From NCBI GenBank assembly GCA_947496695.1, contig CANMEI010000007.1, forward strand, positions 124,001-188,000: DNA of 64,000 nt, written 5' to 3'. Made by a program: the position numbers and the translations under genes. Origin of the DNA: an uncultured Cellulophaga sp. Lineage in GTDB: Bacteria; Bacteroidota; Bacteroidia; Flavobacteriales; Flavobacteriaceae. Within the stretch, counting starts at the first letter, position 1. Each line of letters starts with the position of its first letter. Under the pieces are notes generated by a model. The model did no database searches. It was given only the letters and a program-made list of their open reading frames with translations, and was not told the DNA's origin. Positions 46,799-56,322 of this stretch are shown here, in pieces.

Positions 46799-49000
46799 TT
46801 AATTGTGCTTTAATTCTATTTCTGGTAACTGTGATACGGTTTTATTTAATAAAACTCTACCATTTATTGTGTCACCAACAATTACAGATTTATTATTTAA
46901 CTTTAATCTTGTTAATTGTGGGGTAAGTATTTTTGATGCTTGAATTTTTATATCACTTGGTTGAAATATATTAAAACCATTAATACCACCTACAATAATT
47001 CGTCCATCTGTAGTTTTTGTTATAGATTTTCTTTGAAACTCTGCTCCCTGTAGACCATCATGGGTATTAAAATTTTTAAATTGATGTGTATTTGGTGTTA
47101 GTTTTGATAATCCGCCTTTAGTTGTCATCCAAATATTTGCTTCATTATCTTCTACGATACCTACAACAAGATCGTTAGGTAACCCATCAATTGAAGAGTA
47201 TGATTTTTGCAAGTTTAAATTTAAATCAAGTTTAAAAGCTCCACTATCTGTAGACAACCATATGTTACCTAAATGATCTTCATTTATATGGTTAATTCCA
47301 CTACCTACAATACCCTTTATATTTACTTGCGAAAATGATATTTTTTCAGGAATATACGTATTTATTGTATTTAAATTAAGATAATTTAAACCTAATGATG
47401 TACCTACAAGCAAGCGATTTTTAGAATCTATAAAAACACAAATAATATCATTACTTACTAAACCATTTTCTTGTCCATATACATTATTATAATTTTTAAA
47501 CTTATCTGTTTTGGGATTGTACAAACTAATACCTTCAGTACGTAAACCTAACCATATTCTTTTTTTATGATCTTCTACACCTGACCAAACTGAATTCTGC
47601 CCAATTGAGAGAGAGTCATTAACGTCCTGTAAATAAACTTTGAACTTATTAGTTTTTGGGTTAAATTTATTTACTCCTCCATCAAGTGTGCAAACCCAAA
47701 TATTACCATCACTACTCTCAAAAGTGTATAATATTTTATTTGAACTAAGCGAATTTTGATTGTTTGAATTATGTTTATAATGTTTAAACGTTTTATTTTC
47801 TTCATCAAATAAATTGAGGCCACCATTATATGCACTTAGCCATATTCTTTCTTTTGAATCTTGAAAAACAGATTGAATAACTTTATCACTTAAGCCTTTT
47901 GGGTTATCTGGTTGGTAATAATAATGGCCAAAAGCATAATTTGTAGGATCTAATTTAGTTACCCCCTTATCATAACTACCAATCCAATACACACCATCTT
48001 TATCTTCAAATATTTTTGATGGCTTATTATTTGGTAATGAAAAAGGATCTGAGTAATTATTTACAATATGTTGCAGATACTCATCGTCTCCTTTTGAATA
48101 TAAAAATATGCCATGACCATCTGTTGTTATCCAGAATAATCCATTTTTATCTTCATAAAAATCTGTATAAGGAATACTACTATCTACTAATGAAATATGT
48201 TTGAATAAATTTTTCTTTTTATCCCAGAAAATAAAGTTTGAAAGATCATTACCTATCCAAAAATCTCCATCTGAATCAATGGTAACTTCTTTAGGAATAT
48301 GATTTAACTCATAATTACCTTTACTGTCAATTAATATACGATCAAAATTATCTTTAGTGGTATTATAATAATTTAAATGCTTTCCATTTGTAACTACCCA
48401 AATATTATTTTCTTCATCTTTTAAAATAACATTTGCGCTATTATCATCTAATGAACCATCACTCAATTGATTATGAACATAATATGATATATTAAATTTT
48501 TCTGCGTATGGTTCTCTTTCTGTAAAAACCAATTTAATAACACCATTATCATTTGTTGCGACCCATAAGGAGTTAGTTACCTCATCGTATAATAAATCGT
48601 TAATAATTTTTTGTGGACTATTAGATTCTACTGACTGATGGTATAGATTTATTCTTAAAAATTTATTACTCTCTTTATCATAAAAATTGAGTCCATTATT
48701 TGTTCCTATCCATAAATTTCCTCTACCATCTTCAACAATAGCATTTATTCTATTATTACTTATAGATTCTGGGTCATTTAAAACTGATCTGAATATTTCA
48801 AAATCATAACCATCATATTTATTGAGTCCGTCAATAGTTCCAAACCATAAAAAGCCTTCACTATCTTGAAAAATCTCAAAACAAGTACTACTAGAAAGCC
48901 CATCAGTAGTATCAATATTCTCAAATTTCGGACTTAATAATTGGCTAAATATTACATGGCACCAAAATGTGAATAAAATTAAAAAAAAATGCTTGGTCAT
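46799..49000 (-). CDS. HTCS N-terminal part: periplasmic two-propeller sensor
   Basis: 733 aa with signal peptide (to about FSQ, residue 19) and repeated Reg_prop blades of the pattern D-x-x-G-x-L/I-W-I/F-G-T/S (EDGRGNLWIGTNNGLN, DSDGDFWIGND, EDKDGVYWIGSYDKG, SDGNIWVCTLDGGVNKF, EDHLGNIWLSTDSG), enough for two seven-bladed propellers. It ends abruptly inside the Y_Y_Y domain at the TAA codon 46799-46801. As a stand-alone product it could be a secreted sensor without output. Upstream, 49001-49176 holds no copy of the two-box operator. Confidence 0.8.
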   Translation of the reverse strand: MTKHFFLILFTFWCHVIFSQLLSPKFENIDTTDGLSSSTCFEIFQDSEGFLWFGTIDGLNKYDGYDFEIFRSVLNDPESISNNRINAIVEDGRGNLWIGTNNGLNFYDKESNKFLRINLYHQSVESNSPQKIINDLLYDEVTNSLWVATNDNGVIKLVFTEREPYAEKFNISYYVHNQLSDGSLDDNSANVILKDEENNIWVVTNGKHLNYYNTTKDNFDRILIDSKGNYELNHIPKEVTIDSDGDFWIGNDLSNFIFWDKKKNLFKHISLVDSSIPYTDFYEDKNGLFWITTDGHGIFLYSKGDDEYLQHIVNNYSDPFSLPNNKPSKIFEDKDGVYWIGSYDKGVTKLDPTNYAFGHYYYQPDNPKGLSDKVIQSVFQDSKERIWLSAYNGGLNLFDEENKTFKHYKHNSNNQNSLSSNKILYTFESSDGNIWVCTLDGGVNKFNPKTNKFKVYLQDVNDSLSIGQNSVWSGVEDHKKRIWLGLRTEGISLYNPKTDKFKNYNNVYGQENGLVSNDIICVFIDSKNRLLVGTSLGLNYLNLNTINTYIPEKISFSQVNIKGIVGSGINHINEDHLGNIWLSTDSGAFKLDLNLNLQKSYSSIDGLPNDLVVGIVEDNEANIWMTTKGGLSKLTPNTHQFKNFNTHDGLQGAEFQRKSITKTTDGRIIVGGINGFNIFQPSDIKIQASKILTPQLTRLKLNNKSVIVGDTINGRVLLNKTVSQLPEIELKHN

Positions 49001-49176
49001 TGGTTTTAGTTGAGTATTCCAATATAATTAAATTAAAATTAGAAGTAAAAAAAATCACTATAAATGTTTATTTTTAAACGATTAATTATCAGTTGTGATA
49101 ATTATTTTATAATTGAATTCTATTTGAAAAAAATCAACATAACTTTAATTCAAATTAAACCTTAAACAACAAGCAA

Positions 49177-50010
49177 ATGACAATTGATTCTCATCAACAC
49201 TTTTGGAAATATACTAAAGAAACTCATGGTTGGATTGATGATGAAATGGCAGTCATTAGACATGATTTTCTACCAGAAGATTTAAGACCTATTTTAATAG
49301 AAAACAATATTGATGCCTGTGTTGCTGTTCAGGCTGATCAAACGCTTGAAGAAACTAATTTTTTATTACAATTAGCCAATGAGAATAATTTTATTAAAGG
49401 TGTTGTTGGTTGGGTTGATTTAAAAGAAAAGACAATAAACGAAACCCTAGAAGTATTAAATGTAGAAGATAAACTTAAAGGTTTTAGGCATATTGTTCAA
49501 GGTGAACCAGACCCTAATTTTTTATTAAGATCTGATTTTTTAAACGGGGTTGCTAGCTTAGAAAAAAATAATTTTACTTACGACATACTTGTTTTTCCTC
49601 ATCAATTAGGAGCAGTACTAGAGTTTGTGAAAAAATTTCCAAATCAGAAATTTGTAATTGACCATATTGCTAAACCTTATATTAAAGATGGTTTTTTTAA
49701 TGGCTGGGCTGTTTTAATGAAAGAAATAGCAAAACAAGAGAATGTTTTTTGTAAACTATCAGGTATGGCAACAGAAGCTAATTTTAAATCATGGACTCCA
49801 CAAGAATTAGAACCATATATGAAATTAGTTTTAGAAAATTTTGGTACAAAACGTGTAATGTATGGCTCTGATTGGCCTGTATGTTTAGTTGCGGGAGATT
49901 ATAGCACTATAAAAAATATTGCAACTGACTTTATTAAAACCTTATCAAAAACTGAACAAACAAACATAATGGGTAATAATGCTATTGATTTTTATGGATT
50001 AAAACCCTAA
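49177..50010 (+). CDS. Amidohydrolase-2 family lactonase (L-fucono/L-rhamnono-lactonase-like)
   Basis: A 277-aa cytoplasmic TIM-barrel hydrolase. DSHQHFW at the start, GFRHIVQGEPDPNFL, VIDHIAKPYIKDG and the C-terminal MYGSDWPVC mark the COG3618 group, which opens sugar lactones such as L-fucono-1,5-lactone in non-phosphorylating fucose catabolism. No dehydrogenase or dehydratase of that pathway is in the window. Beside a fucosidase-rich PUL, L-fuconolactone is the most likely substrate. Its 3' end overlaps the convergent sulfatase gene by 12 bp, with no terminator between. Confidence 0.85.
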   Translation: MTIDSHQHFWKYTKETHGWIDDEMAVIRHDFLPEDLRPILIENNIDACVAVQADQTLEETNFLLQLANENNFIKGVVGWVDLKEKTINETLEVLNVEDKLKGFRHIVQGEPDPNFLLRSDFLNGVASLEKNNFTYDILVFPHQLGAVLEFVKKFPNQKFVIDHIAKPYIKDGFFNGWAVLMKEIAKQENVFCKLSGMATEANFKSWTPQELEPYMKLVLENFGTKRVMYGSDWPVCLVAGDYSTIKNIATDFIKTLSKTEQTNIMGNNAIDFYGLKP

Positions 50011-51315
50011 TGAAAGCATCTCATTTTTTAATTCTTCTTTAATACTTTCATTGAGAGTATTTACTGGTGAACTATCTAACAAATTTGTATTTTCTAATGG
50101 ATCATTTTCTAAATCATACAAAGCCTCACTTCCATCATCAAAAAGTATGAGTTTATGTGTGCTGTTTCTAATAGTTTGACTTAACCCATTTGTGCTAGAT
50201 AATTCTGAATAAATATATTCTCTTTTACTAGAATTAGCATCATTTAATAAGTTTTCAAAACTAAAACTATCATTTACAGTTGAGATATTTACTCCCGCTA
50301 TTGATGCTATTGTTGCAAAAAGATCAGTAGCATTAATTAGTGCATCATCAGAGGTATTTATCCGATTAACATTATACCCAGATACAACCATCGGCACATT
50401 AATTCCTCCTTCGTAAAGAGTGTCTTTTCCTTTAAACCTTCCATATTCTTGAATAACTTGCATTGGTGCTCCATTATCTCCTATAAATATGAATATTGTA
50501 TTTTCTTTTTCATACTGACTTAATGAATTTATAAAACGCCCCATTTCAGTATCCATAGCTTCCAACATTGCCATATAATATGGTAGCGGATTAGCATCAA
50601 TACTTGCTTGATCACTAGGCAAATCACCTTGCGAGTGTAGGTTGGTTGGTGGTAAATGAAAAGGAGTATGCGGTGCATTATATGCTAACCATAAAAACCA
50701 AGGCTTTGTTTGATCAGAAACCCAATCTATTGCCAAATCAGTTAATTCTGTAGTACTATAATTAGTATTTGGCTCTGTTACCCCATTAATTAATAAATCC
50801 CAATCAGTATAAGAGGTAACAGCTCCCCTTAAAAAACCAGCAAAATATGGTATTTCCATATCATTAGGGTTTGTTTCTGATGTTGATAAATGCCATTTCC
50901 CTATTACTGCCTGACTATATGCTGAGGCTGTATTATCATCAATATACTTTTGCAATGAAGTTTCTGAGATAGAAATTTCATCTCCCACTTTTAAGATATT
51001 AGTTCTTGACCCATATTTACCTGTAAGAATTGTACCTCTTGTTGGTGTACAGGTTGGGTTTGACCATACGTTGTTAAAAAGTATACCTGTATCAATCATA
51101 CTTTGTAAATTGGGCATATTAGGTTTTACTGCTCCTAAATCATAACCTGGACTAGCATCTAATCCCATATCGTCAGCTATAATCAATACAATATTTGGCT
51201 TTGTATTTTCTTCATTTTCAACAAAGTCATCTTCTTCTATGCTTTTTTGTTCACTAGAACATGAACTTGATAGAATAAGACCTATTAAAACAAAACATAT
51301 TGAAAAACACCTCAT
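49999..51315 (-). CDS. S1-family sulfatase lipoprotein (in SCO1/YHYH cluster)
   Basis: A short 438-aa sulfatase with lipobox SSSC (Cys19), metal pair IIADDMGLD, formylglycine motif Cys89-T-P-T-R93 and IFIGDNGAP as second metal site. It is smaller than the PUL sulfatases, and its neighbours differ: the operon YHYH, MORN, SCO1, sulfatase is tight (11 bp to SCO1). This suggests a role outside the PUL, or recruitment of that cluster beside it. Natural substrate unknown. Confidence 0.9.
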   Translation of the reverse strand: MRCFSICFVLIGLILSSSCSSEQKSIEEDDFVENEENTKPNIVLIIADDMGLDASPGYDLGAVKPNMPNLQSMIDTGILFNNVWSNPTCTPTRGTILTGKYGSRTNILKVGDEISISETSLQKYIDDNTASAYSQAVIGKWHLSTSETNPNDMEIPYFAGFLRGAVTSYTDWDLLINGVTEPNTNYSTTELTDLAIDWVSDQTKPWFLWLAYNAPHTPFHLPPTNLHSQGDLPSDQASIDANPLPYYMAMLEAMDTEMGRFINSLSQYEKENTIFIFIGDNGAPMQVIQEYGRFKGKDTLYEGGINVPMVVSGYNVNRINTSDDALINATDLFATIASIAGVNISTVNDSFSFENLLNDANSSKREYIYSELSSTNGLSQTIRNSTHKLILFDDGSEALYDLENDPLENTNLLDSSPVNTLNESIKEELKNEMLSLGF

Positions 51316-51326
51316 GATTTTTTTAT

Positions 51327-51980
51327 TTAATTTTTCAAAATTTCAATATGCCGTATTAATCGCTGTACATCTATTGCTAAAGTACCATTATAAACACCTC
51401 TAATATATCCGTTTTTATCTACTAAAATGAAATTTTCAGTATGTATAAAATCCTCATTATCTTTTTCTTCTATAAAATCAGAATCAGAAAAATATCCATT
51501 TCTAGCTATATCATACAATTCATTTTTGTTTCCGGTAACTAAATTCCATTTGGTATCATTAATTCCATTTGTTATCGCATAATTTTTTAATATTTCAGGT
51601 GTATCAAACCAAGGCATAACAGAATGTGATAGTAATTTTATTTCAGGATCATTGTTGTAAGTTTTTTGAAGTGTTTTCATGTTTGTGGTTAGCTCAGTAC
51701 ATAAACCCGGACATGATGTAAAAAAGAAATTAGCTATATATATATTTCCTTTATAATCTTGATTTGTTATTGTATCATTATTTTGATTAATAAATGAAAA
51801 ATCAGGTATTTTATGTTTTGCTAAAGACCAATCAGGTGTAAAATCTGGTGAATTAAAATAGGGTAGTGTTAGTTTATCTTCAATAGAAGTATTTTCTATT
51901 TCATTAACCTTTTTGTGTTTTTTACAAGCTATTGAAAATAGCATTAATAAAGCACCAATAAATAATTTAACGACTCTCAT
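51327..51980 (-). CDS. SCO1/SenC family thioredoxin-fold copper protein, lipoprotein
   Basis: A 217-aa lipoprotein (lipobox FSIAC, Cys19) with a thioredoxin fold. The copper-binding set of SCO proteins is complete: Cys90-x-x-x-Cys94 (TSCPGLCTEL) and His180 (FIHTENFILVDKNG). Such proteins insert copper into cytochrome oxidase CuA or act as periplasmic thiol reductases. Its ATG overlaps the stop of the MORN-repeat gene by 4 bp, showing co-translation. The linkage with a sulfatase and YHYH protein is more suggestive of a copper-dependent accessory role in that cluster than of oxidase assembly. Confidence 0.9.
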   Translation of the reverse strand: MRVVKLFIGALLMLFSIACKKHKKVNEIENTSIEDKLTLPYFNSPDFTPDWSLAKHKIPDFSFINQNNDTITNQDYKGNIYIANFFFTSCPGLCTELTTNMKTLQKTYNNDPEIKLLSHSVMPWFDTPEILKNYAITNGINDTKWNLVTGNKNELYDIARNGYFSDSDFIEEKDNEDFIHTENFILVDKNGYIRGVYNGTLAIDVQRLIRHIEILKN

Positions 51981-52537
51981 TTTTTATTAGTTGTAAGTGA
52001 ATAACATTTTTTAAAACCAATTAATCCAAATCGTTCTCCATTTTTAACGATATAATTGGCTTTTAATTTGCCATTGATTTTCCAAAGTTTTTGAGAACCT
52101 ATTTCTTTTCCATTAATATAATTAAATGCTTTATAAGGTTCTCCATTTTCATACCATTCATTTACAACGCCATTATATTCGCCATTTTCATTAAAATGAT
52201 ATTCAAATTTTAAATTACCATTATTCCACCAACTTTTATGAATACCTTTCTTTTTTCCTTTAGTATAAAACCTAATTGTTTCCAATTCACCTGTTTTGTA
52301 CCACTTTTTTTCAATTCCCTCTTTTTTGCCGTTTTCGTAAAGTGCACTAAATTTTAGCACATCATTTGAATACCATTTCTGTATATAACCGTTAAAAAGT
52401 TGGTTTTTATAATAAAGAACACCATTTGTTAATGTTAAATCAGTATTTGATGCTTTTAATGTATACAACTCCTTATCTCCGCTACATGAGGTAAAAATTA
52501 GAACTAATAGTATTTGCAAAAAGCTTTTTACTAACAT
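51977..52537 (-). CDS. MORN-repeat (YwqK-like) lipoprotein
   Basis: A 186-aa lipoprotein (lipobox FTSC). It consists of repeated MORN-variant units of about 23 residues: NGYIQKWYSNDVL, GIEKKWYKTGEL, GIHKSWWNNGNL, GVVNEWYENGEP, GSQKLWKINGKL. Proteins of this type are annotated as YwqK-family antitoxin-like, though no toxin is present here and the function is unknown. It lies between the YHYH gene (directly abutting) and the SCO1 gene (4-bp overlap). Confidence 0.85.
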   Translation of the reverse strand: MLVKSFLQILLVLIFTSCSGDKELYTLKASNTDLTLTNGVLYYKNQLFNGYIQKWYSNDVLKFSALYENGKKEGIEKKWYKTGELETIRFYTKGKKKGIHKSWWNNGNLKFEYHFNENGEYNGVVNEWYENGEPYKAFNYINGKEIGSQKLWKINGKLKANYIVKNGERFGLIGFKKCYSLTTNKK

Positions 52538-53299
52538 TTATTGTGATATATTTCCTGACACACCATAATAACCATTCCCGTTAAGGTAAGGGTCTTCATC
52601 AGTAATATGATAATGATAAATTCCATCAGGAAAATCATCGGTAGCTGATACATGCCCATGATAATCATCTAAATCATCATTAGTAATAGTTTCTCCATTT
52701 TCTACAGGACCATATACTGGAAAACCATCAGATAACAAGCCTAAAAATGCATCTGAACCAAATTCTTGAGTCAAATAAGCTGGCTCTATATGGTAATGGT
52801 ACTGTCCTTGTGCTTGTGGGTGACCAAGCCATTGATCAAATGAATCAATCTCATCTGTTAAAGGTTGATCAGGACCTGCATATTGATTATAAAAAACTAT
52901 TCCGTTACGGGCAACTCCAATTGGGCCAAGAGTTGTTGCTTCATGATCTGTAGCTTCTGTAGGGTTTAGAGGAATAGTAAATACTATATTTTGTTCAATA
53001 ATTGTATTCGGGTTCTGTGTATAATTCTCATTTGTTCCTGTATATTCTGAATACAATTCATTATCTTCTGTCCAATAAGGACTTGTATGGTTAGGTAAAT
53101 CTACAGTTGTAATTATTACATTTTCTCCATCAATTTCATAAGAGAGTTCTGTACCTTCAAATTTTGATAATATTGATGTTATATCATAAACTGATTCTGT
53201 ATCTATTTCTGTTTCAACCTCTTCTTCATCATTTTTGGTATTGGAACATGAAAAAATAATGAATAATAATAACCCAAGTAATAATAAAGAATTCCTCAT
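52538..53299 (-). CDS. YHYH-domain lipoprotein
   Basis: A 253-aa lipoprotein (lipobox IFSC) with an acidic linker (residues ~23-40) and a YHYH domain: GQYHYHIEPAYL, LDDYHGHVSATDDFPDGIYHYHIT, and a C-terminal NGNGYYG. Histidine clusters suggest metal binding, but no reaction is known to me. It is the first gene of the operon YHYH, MORN, SCO1, sulfatase. The 187-bp gap to xylA contains the xylA terminator and otherwise nothing recognisable. Confidence 0.88.
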   Translation of the reverse strand: MRNSLLLLGLLLFIIFSCSNTKNDEEEVETEIDTESVYDITSILSKFEGTELSYEIDGENVIITTVDLPNHTSPYWTEDNELYSEYTGTNENYTQNPNTIIEQNIVFTIPLNPTEATDHEATTLGPIGVARNGIVFYNQYAGPDQPLTDEIDSFDQWLGHPQAQGQYHYHIEPAYLTQEFGSDAFLGLLSDGFPVYGPVENGETITNDDLDDYHGHVSATDDFPDGIYHYHITDEDPYLNGNGYYGVSGNISQ

Positions 53300-53415
53300 T
53301 TTCTTTTTAGATTTTATTTTATAATTATAATTAGGACTGAAAAATAAGTTTATAGTTTAATCTTAAAAAAAATAAAATTATTTTATTCCACTTTTTCATC
53401 TATTGTAAAAACGAA

Positions 53416-53462
53416 AAAGCAACTATTAAATTGCCCTAAAATTGCAGTTTAATAGTTGCTTT
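53416..53462 (-). terminator. Intrinsic terminator after xylA
   Basis: A 15-bp stem (AAAGCAACTATTAAA with TTTAATAGTTGCTTT) with a 17-nt loop, 25 bp past the xylA stop; on the minus strand the stem continues into T-rich sequence. Confidence 0.8.
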
Positions 53463-53486
53463 AAAATAAGAGGGTATTATTATTAA

Positions 53487-54812
53487 CTATATATATTGGT
53501 TAATAATATTCTCAAACAATTCTTGTTTTCCACTTTTTAATTCTAACTCCCCATTTTCTTGAGCAATTTTATACAAATCTTCTAATCCTAATTTTCCAGC
53601 TTCAAAATCTTTCCCTTTACCTGAATCAAAAGAACTATAGCGGTCTGTTCTTAATTTATCATAAGCTGAAGAACTTATAATTTTATCTGCAGTTAATAAT
53701 GCTCTTGCAAAAGTATCAGCACCACCAATGTGTGCTAAGAAAATATCTTCTAAGTCAGTAGAGTTTCTTCTAATTTTAGCATCAAAATTAACACCACCAC
53801 CTTGTAAGCCATCTGCTTTTAAGAAAACAAGCATTGCTTCAGTAGTTTCTTGAATATTGTTTGGGAATTGGTCTGTATCCCATCCATTTTGATAATCTCC
53901 ACGGTTAGCATCTAAACTACCTAGCATACCAGCTTTTGCTGCAACTTCAATTTCATGCTGAAAAGTATGCTGTGCTAGAGTAGCATGGTTAACTTCAATA
54001 TTTATTTTAAAATCTTTTTCTAAACCATATTCTTTTAAGAAACCTATAGCTGTAGCCGAATCAAAATCATATTGATGTTTCATTGGTTCCATTGGTTTAG
54101 GCTCTATAAAGAAATTACCTTTAAAACCTTGCGCTCTAGCATAGTCTCTAGTTTTTATTAAAAACTGCCCCATATGGTCTAATTCACGACCCATATCTGT
54201 ATTTAATAATGACATATAACCTTCTCTACCTCCCCAGAAAACATAATTTTCACCATCTAAAGCAATTGTAGCATCTAAGGCTAATTTTACTTGTCCTCCT
54301 GCTCTAGCGACAACATCAAAATCAGGGTTTGTAGCGGCACCATTCATATAACGAGGGTTAGAAAAACAATTTGCTGTTCCCCAAAGTAATTTAATACCTG
54401 ATGCTTTTTTCTTCTCTTTTAGATATTCAGTTATCGTAGTTAATCTTTTTTCTGATTCCGCAAAAGTTGGCGCTTCTTGTACCAAATCATAATCATGAAA
54501 ACAGAAATAATCAAATCCCATTTTACTAATAAATTCAAAAGCTGCATCTGCCTTATCTTTTGCAGCTTGTATTGGATCAGAAGCTTTATCCCATTCAAAA
54601 CTTTGCGTTCCTGGACCAAATGGATCACTACCTTGTCCGCAGAATGTATGCCAGTAAGCTATAGCAAATTTGAAATGCTCACGCATTGTTTTACCTGCAA
54701 CTATTTGTTCTGGATTATAATATTTAAAAGCCAAAGGATTATCTGATTCTTTACCTTCAAATTGAATTTTATTAATTCCTTTAAAATATTCTTTATCGCC
54801 TAAAACTGCCAT
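53487..54812 (-). CDS. xylA: Xylose isomerase
   Basis: A 441-aa cytoplasmic isomerase converting D-xylose to D-xylulose. The class II signature set is intact: FCFHDYDLV (catalytic His), [33 protein letters not shown] and [20 protein letters not shown] (metal ligands). It follows xylB by 11 bp. Xylose occurs in many brown-algal fucoidans, so co-localisation with the PUL may be functional, but the operon has its own GntR-type regulator and lacks the two-box operator. Confidence 0.98.
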   Translation of the reverse strand: MAVLGDKEYFKGINKIQFEGKESDNPLAFKYYNPEQIVAGKTMREHFKFAIAYWHTFCGQGSDPFGPGTQSFEWDKASDPIQAAKDKADAAFEFISKMGFDYFCFHDYDLVQEAPTFAESEKRLTTITEYLKEKKKASGIKLLWGTANCFSNPRYMNGAATNPDFDVVARAGGQVKLALDATIALDGENYVFWGGREGYMSLLNTDMGRELDHMGQFLIKTRDYARAQGFKGNFFIEPKPMEPMKHQYDFDSATAIGFLKEYGLEKDFKINIEVNHATLAQHTFQHEIEVAAKAGMLGSLDANRGDYQNGWDTDQFPNNIQETTEAMLVFLKADGLQGGGVNFDAKIRRNSTDLEDIFLAHIGGADTFARALLTADKIISSSAYDKLRTDRYSSFDSGKGKDFEAGKLGLEDLYKIAQENGELELKSGKQELFENIINQYI

Positions 54813-54823
54813 AATTATTTAAT

Positions 54824-56320
54824 TTATATTGTTCTATTTTGTTTATTTAAAACTAATTCTAGTTCTCTTTTCCAATTTTGATATGCTTTTTCGTAAGTAG
54901 ATTTATCTTGTGAAGGCTTATATGTCATCACATAATCATTATCCATTATTAATTTACCATAAGCTTTAAAATCACCTTTGTGTAGGCCCGCAGCTCTAGC
55001 CGCTCCAATTGCGCCTGTTGTATTATAAATTTCAATTTCATAACCTATTAAAGAAGCTACAGTATTTGTAAATATTTCAGATCTAAATAAATTATCATTA
55101 CCTGCTCTAATTACATTTACTTGTATACCATCAGATTTTAAAATTTCCATTCCATACACAAATGAAAATGCAATACCTTCTAATGCCGCTCTACACAAAT
55201 GCCCTTTTTGGTGGTTATTTAAATTTATATTGACTAACCTTGTCCCAATATCTTGATTATTTAACATTCGCTCAGCTCCATTTCCAAAAGGAAGAATACA
55301 AACACCATCAGAACCTATTGGGACTGCATCTGCTAATAAATTCATCTCATCATATGAAGTAACAGAAAGGTTATTTAATAACCATCTATATTGAATTCCT
55401 GCCCCATTAATATTTAAAAGCTTTCCTATTCTTGGAGTTTCTTTGTGGTAATTTACATGTGCAAAATTATTAACTCTTGTACTCTCTTTCCCTGACAGAC
55501 TATCAGTAACTGCGTAAACAACACCTGAAGTTCCGCCAGTAGCAGCAACTTCACCAGGATTAAATACATTTAATGACAATGCATTATTAGGTTGATCTCC
55601 TGCTCTGTAAAAAATAGGCGTTCCAATCTCTAAGCCGCTTTCTTTTGCTCCTTTTTCATCTACAGTAGCTTGTTGCCCAAAAGTGTCTACAATATCGGGT
55701 ACTAAAGAAGGTTCAAAACCATAATATTCTAATAAAAAATCGGCTATTGAATTGTTTTTGAAATCCCAAAAAATACCTTCTGACAAACCTGAAATAGTCG
55801 TATTAATTGTGTTTGAAAATTTATAGGCTATAAAATCACCTGGTAACATAAATTTATGCACTTTAGCATAAATATCTGGTTCATTATCTTTTACCCATTT
55901 TAATTTTGAAGCCGTAAAATTCGCTGGAGAATTTAATACATGAGAAGTACATCTTTCTTCGCCAATAGTATTAAAAGCATTAGTGCCAATAGCTACAGCT
56001 CTACTATCGCACCAAATTATACTATTGCGTAATGATGCTCCTTTTTTATCTACCAAAACTAAACCATGCATTTGGTACGATATACCTATACCTTTTATTT
56101 GAGATTTAGTAACTGAATATTTCTTTTTTATTTTTTCAATTCCTTTACAAATGTATGACCACCATTCGTTCGGGTTTTGTTCTGCCCAGCCATTTTTTAT
56201 GGCTAGCATACTCATTTCGGTTTCTGGTTCTTGAACAACACCTATGCTTTTTCCTGTTTCAATTTCTACTAAAGCAATTTTGATAGATGAACTTCCTAAA
56301 TCAAATCCTATATAATACAT
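54824..56320 (-). CDS. xylB: Xylulokinase (FGGY family)
   Basis: A 498-aa sugar kinase phosphorylating D-xylulose to xylulose 5-phosphate for the pentose phosphate pathway. FGGY-type nucleotide and sugar sites are seen: YIGFDLGSSSIKIALVE at the start, ISYQMHGLVLVD, IIWCDSRAV, GDQPNNALSLNV, ATGGTSGVVYAVT, and a C-terminal IRAGNDNLFRSEIF and TTGAIGAARAAGL. Two bp separate it from the regulator gene and 11 bp from xylA, so all three form one operon. Confidence 0.96.
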   Translation of the reverse strand: MYYIGFDLGSSSIKIALVEIETGKSIGVVQEPETEMSMLAIKNGWAEQNPNEWWSYICKGIEKIKKKYSVTKSQIKGIGISYQMHGLVLVDKKGASLRNSIIWCDSRAVAIGTNAFNTIGEERCTSHVLNSPANFTASKLKWVKDNEPDIYAKVHKFMLPGDFIAYKFSNTINTTISGLSEGIFWDFKNNSIADFLLEYYGFEPSLVPDIVDTFGQQATVDEKGAKESGLEIGTPIFYRAGDQPNNALSLNVFNPGEVAATGGTSGVVYAVTDSLSGKESTRVNNFAHVNYHKETPRIGKLLNINGAGIQYRWLLNNLSVTSYDEMNLLADAVPIGSDGVCILPFGNGAERMLNNQDIGTRLVNINLNNHQKGHLCRAALEGIAFSFVYGMEILKSDGIQVNVIRAGNDNLFRSEIFTNTVASLIGYEIEIYNTTGAIGAARAAGLHKGDFKAYGKLIMDNDYVMTYKPSQDKSTYEKAYQNWKRELELVLNKQNRTI

Positions 56321-56322
56321 AG

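Larger units (their letters stand above)
44816..49000 (-). pseudogene. Hybrid two-component system (HTCS) regulator interrupted by one in-frame stop
   Basis: From ATG 49000 to stop 44816 one reading frame encodes a complete HTCS (about 1,394 codons): signal peptide, two sets of Reg_prop propeller blades, Y_Y_Y domain, one TM helix, HisKA, HATPase, receiver and AraC-type HTH. The only defect is TAA at 46799-46801. Codons on both sides are in the same frame and read ...ELKHN-stop-NYISFEFVALYFENPEQ..., the conserved Y_Y_Y entry where a Gln (CAA) would fit, so one C-to-T change explains it. It may be a true mutation, a strain polymorphism or a base error. In PULs this protein senses an oligosaccharide in the periplasm and activates susCD and enzyme operons. 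Confidence 0.85.
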
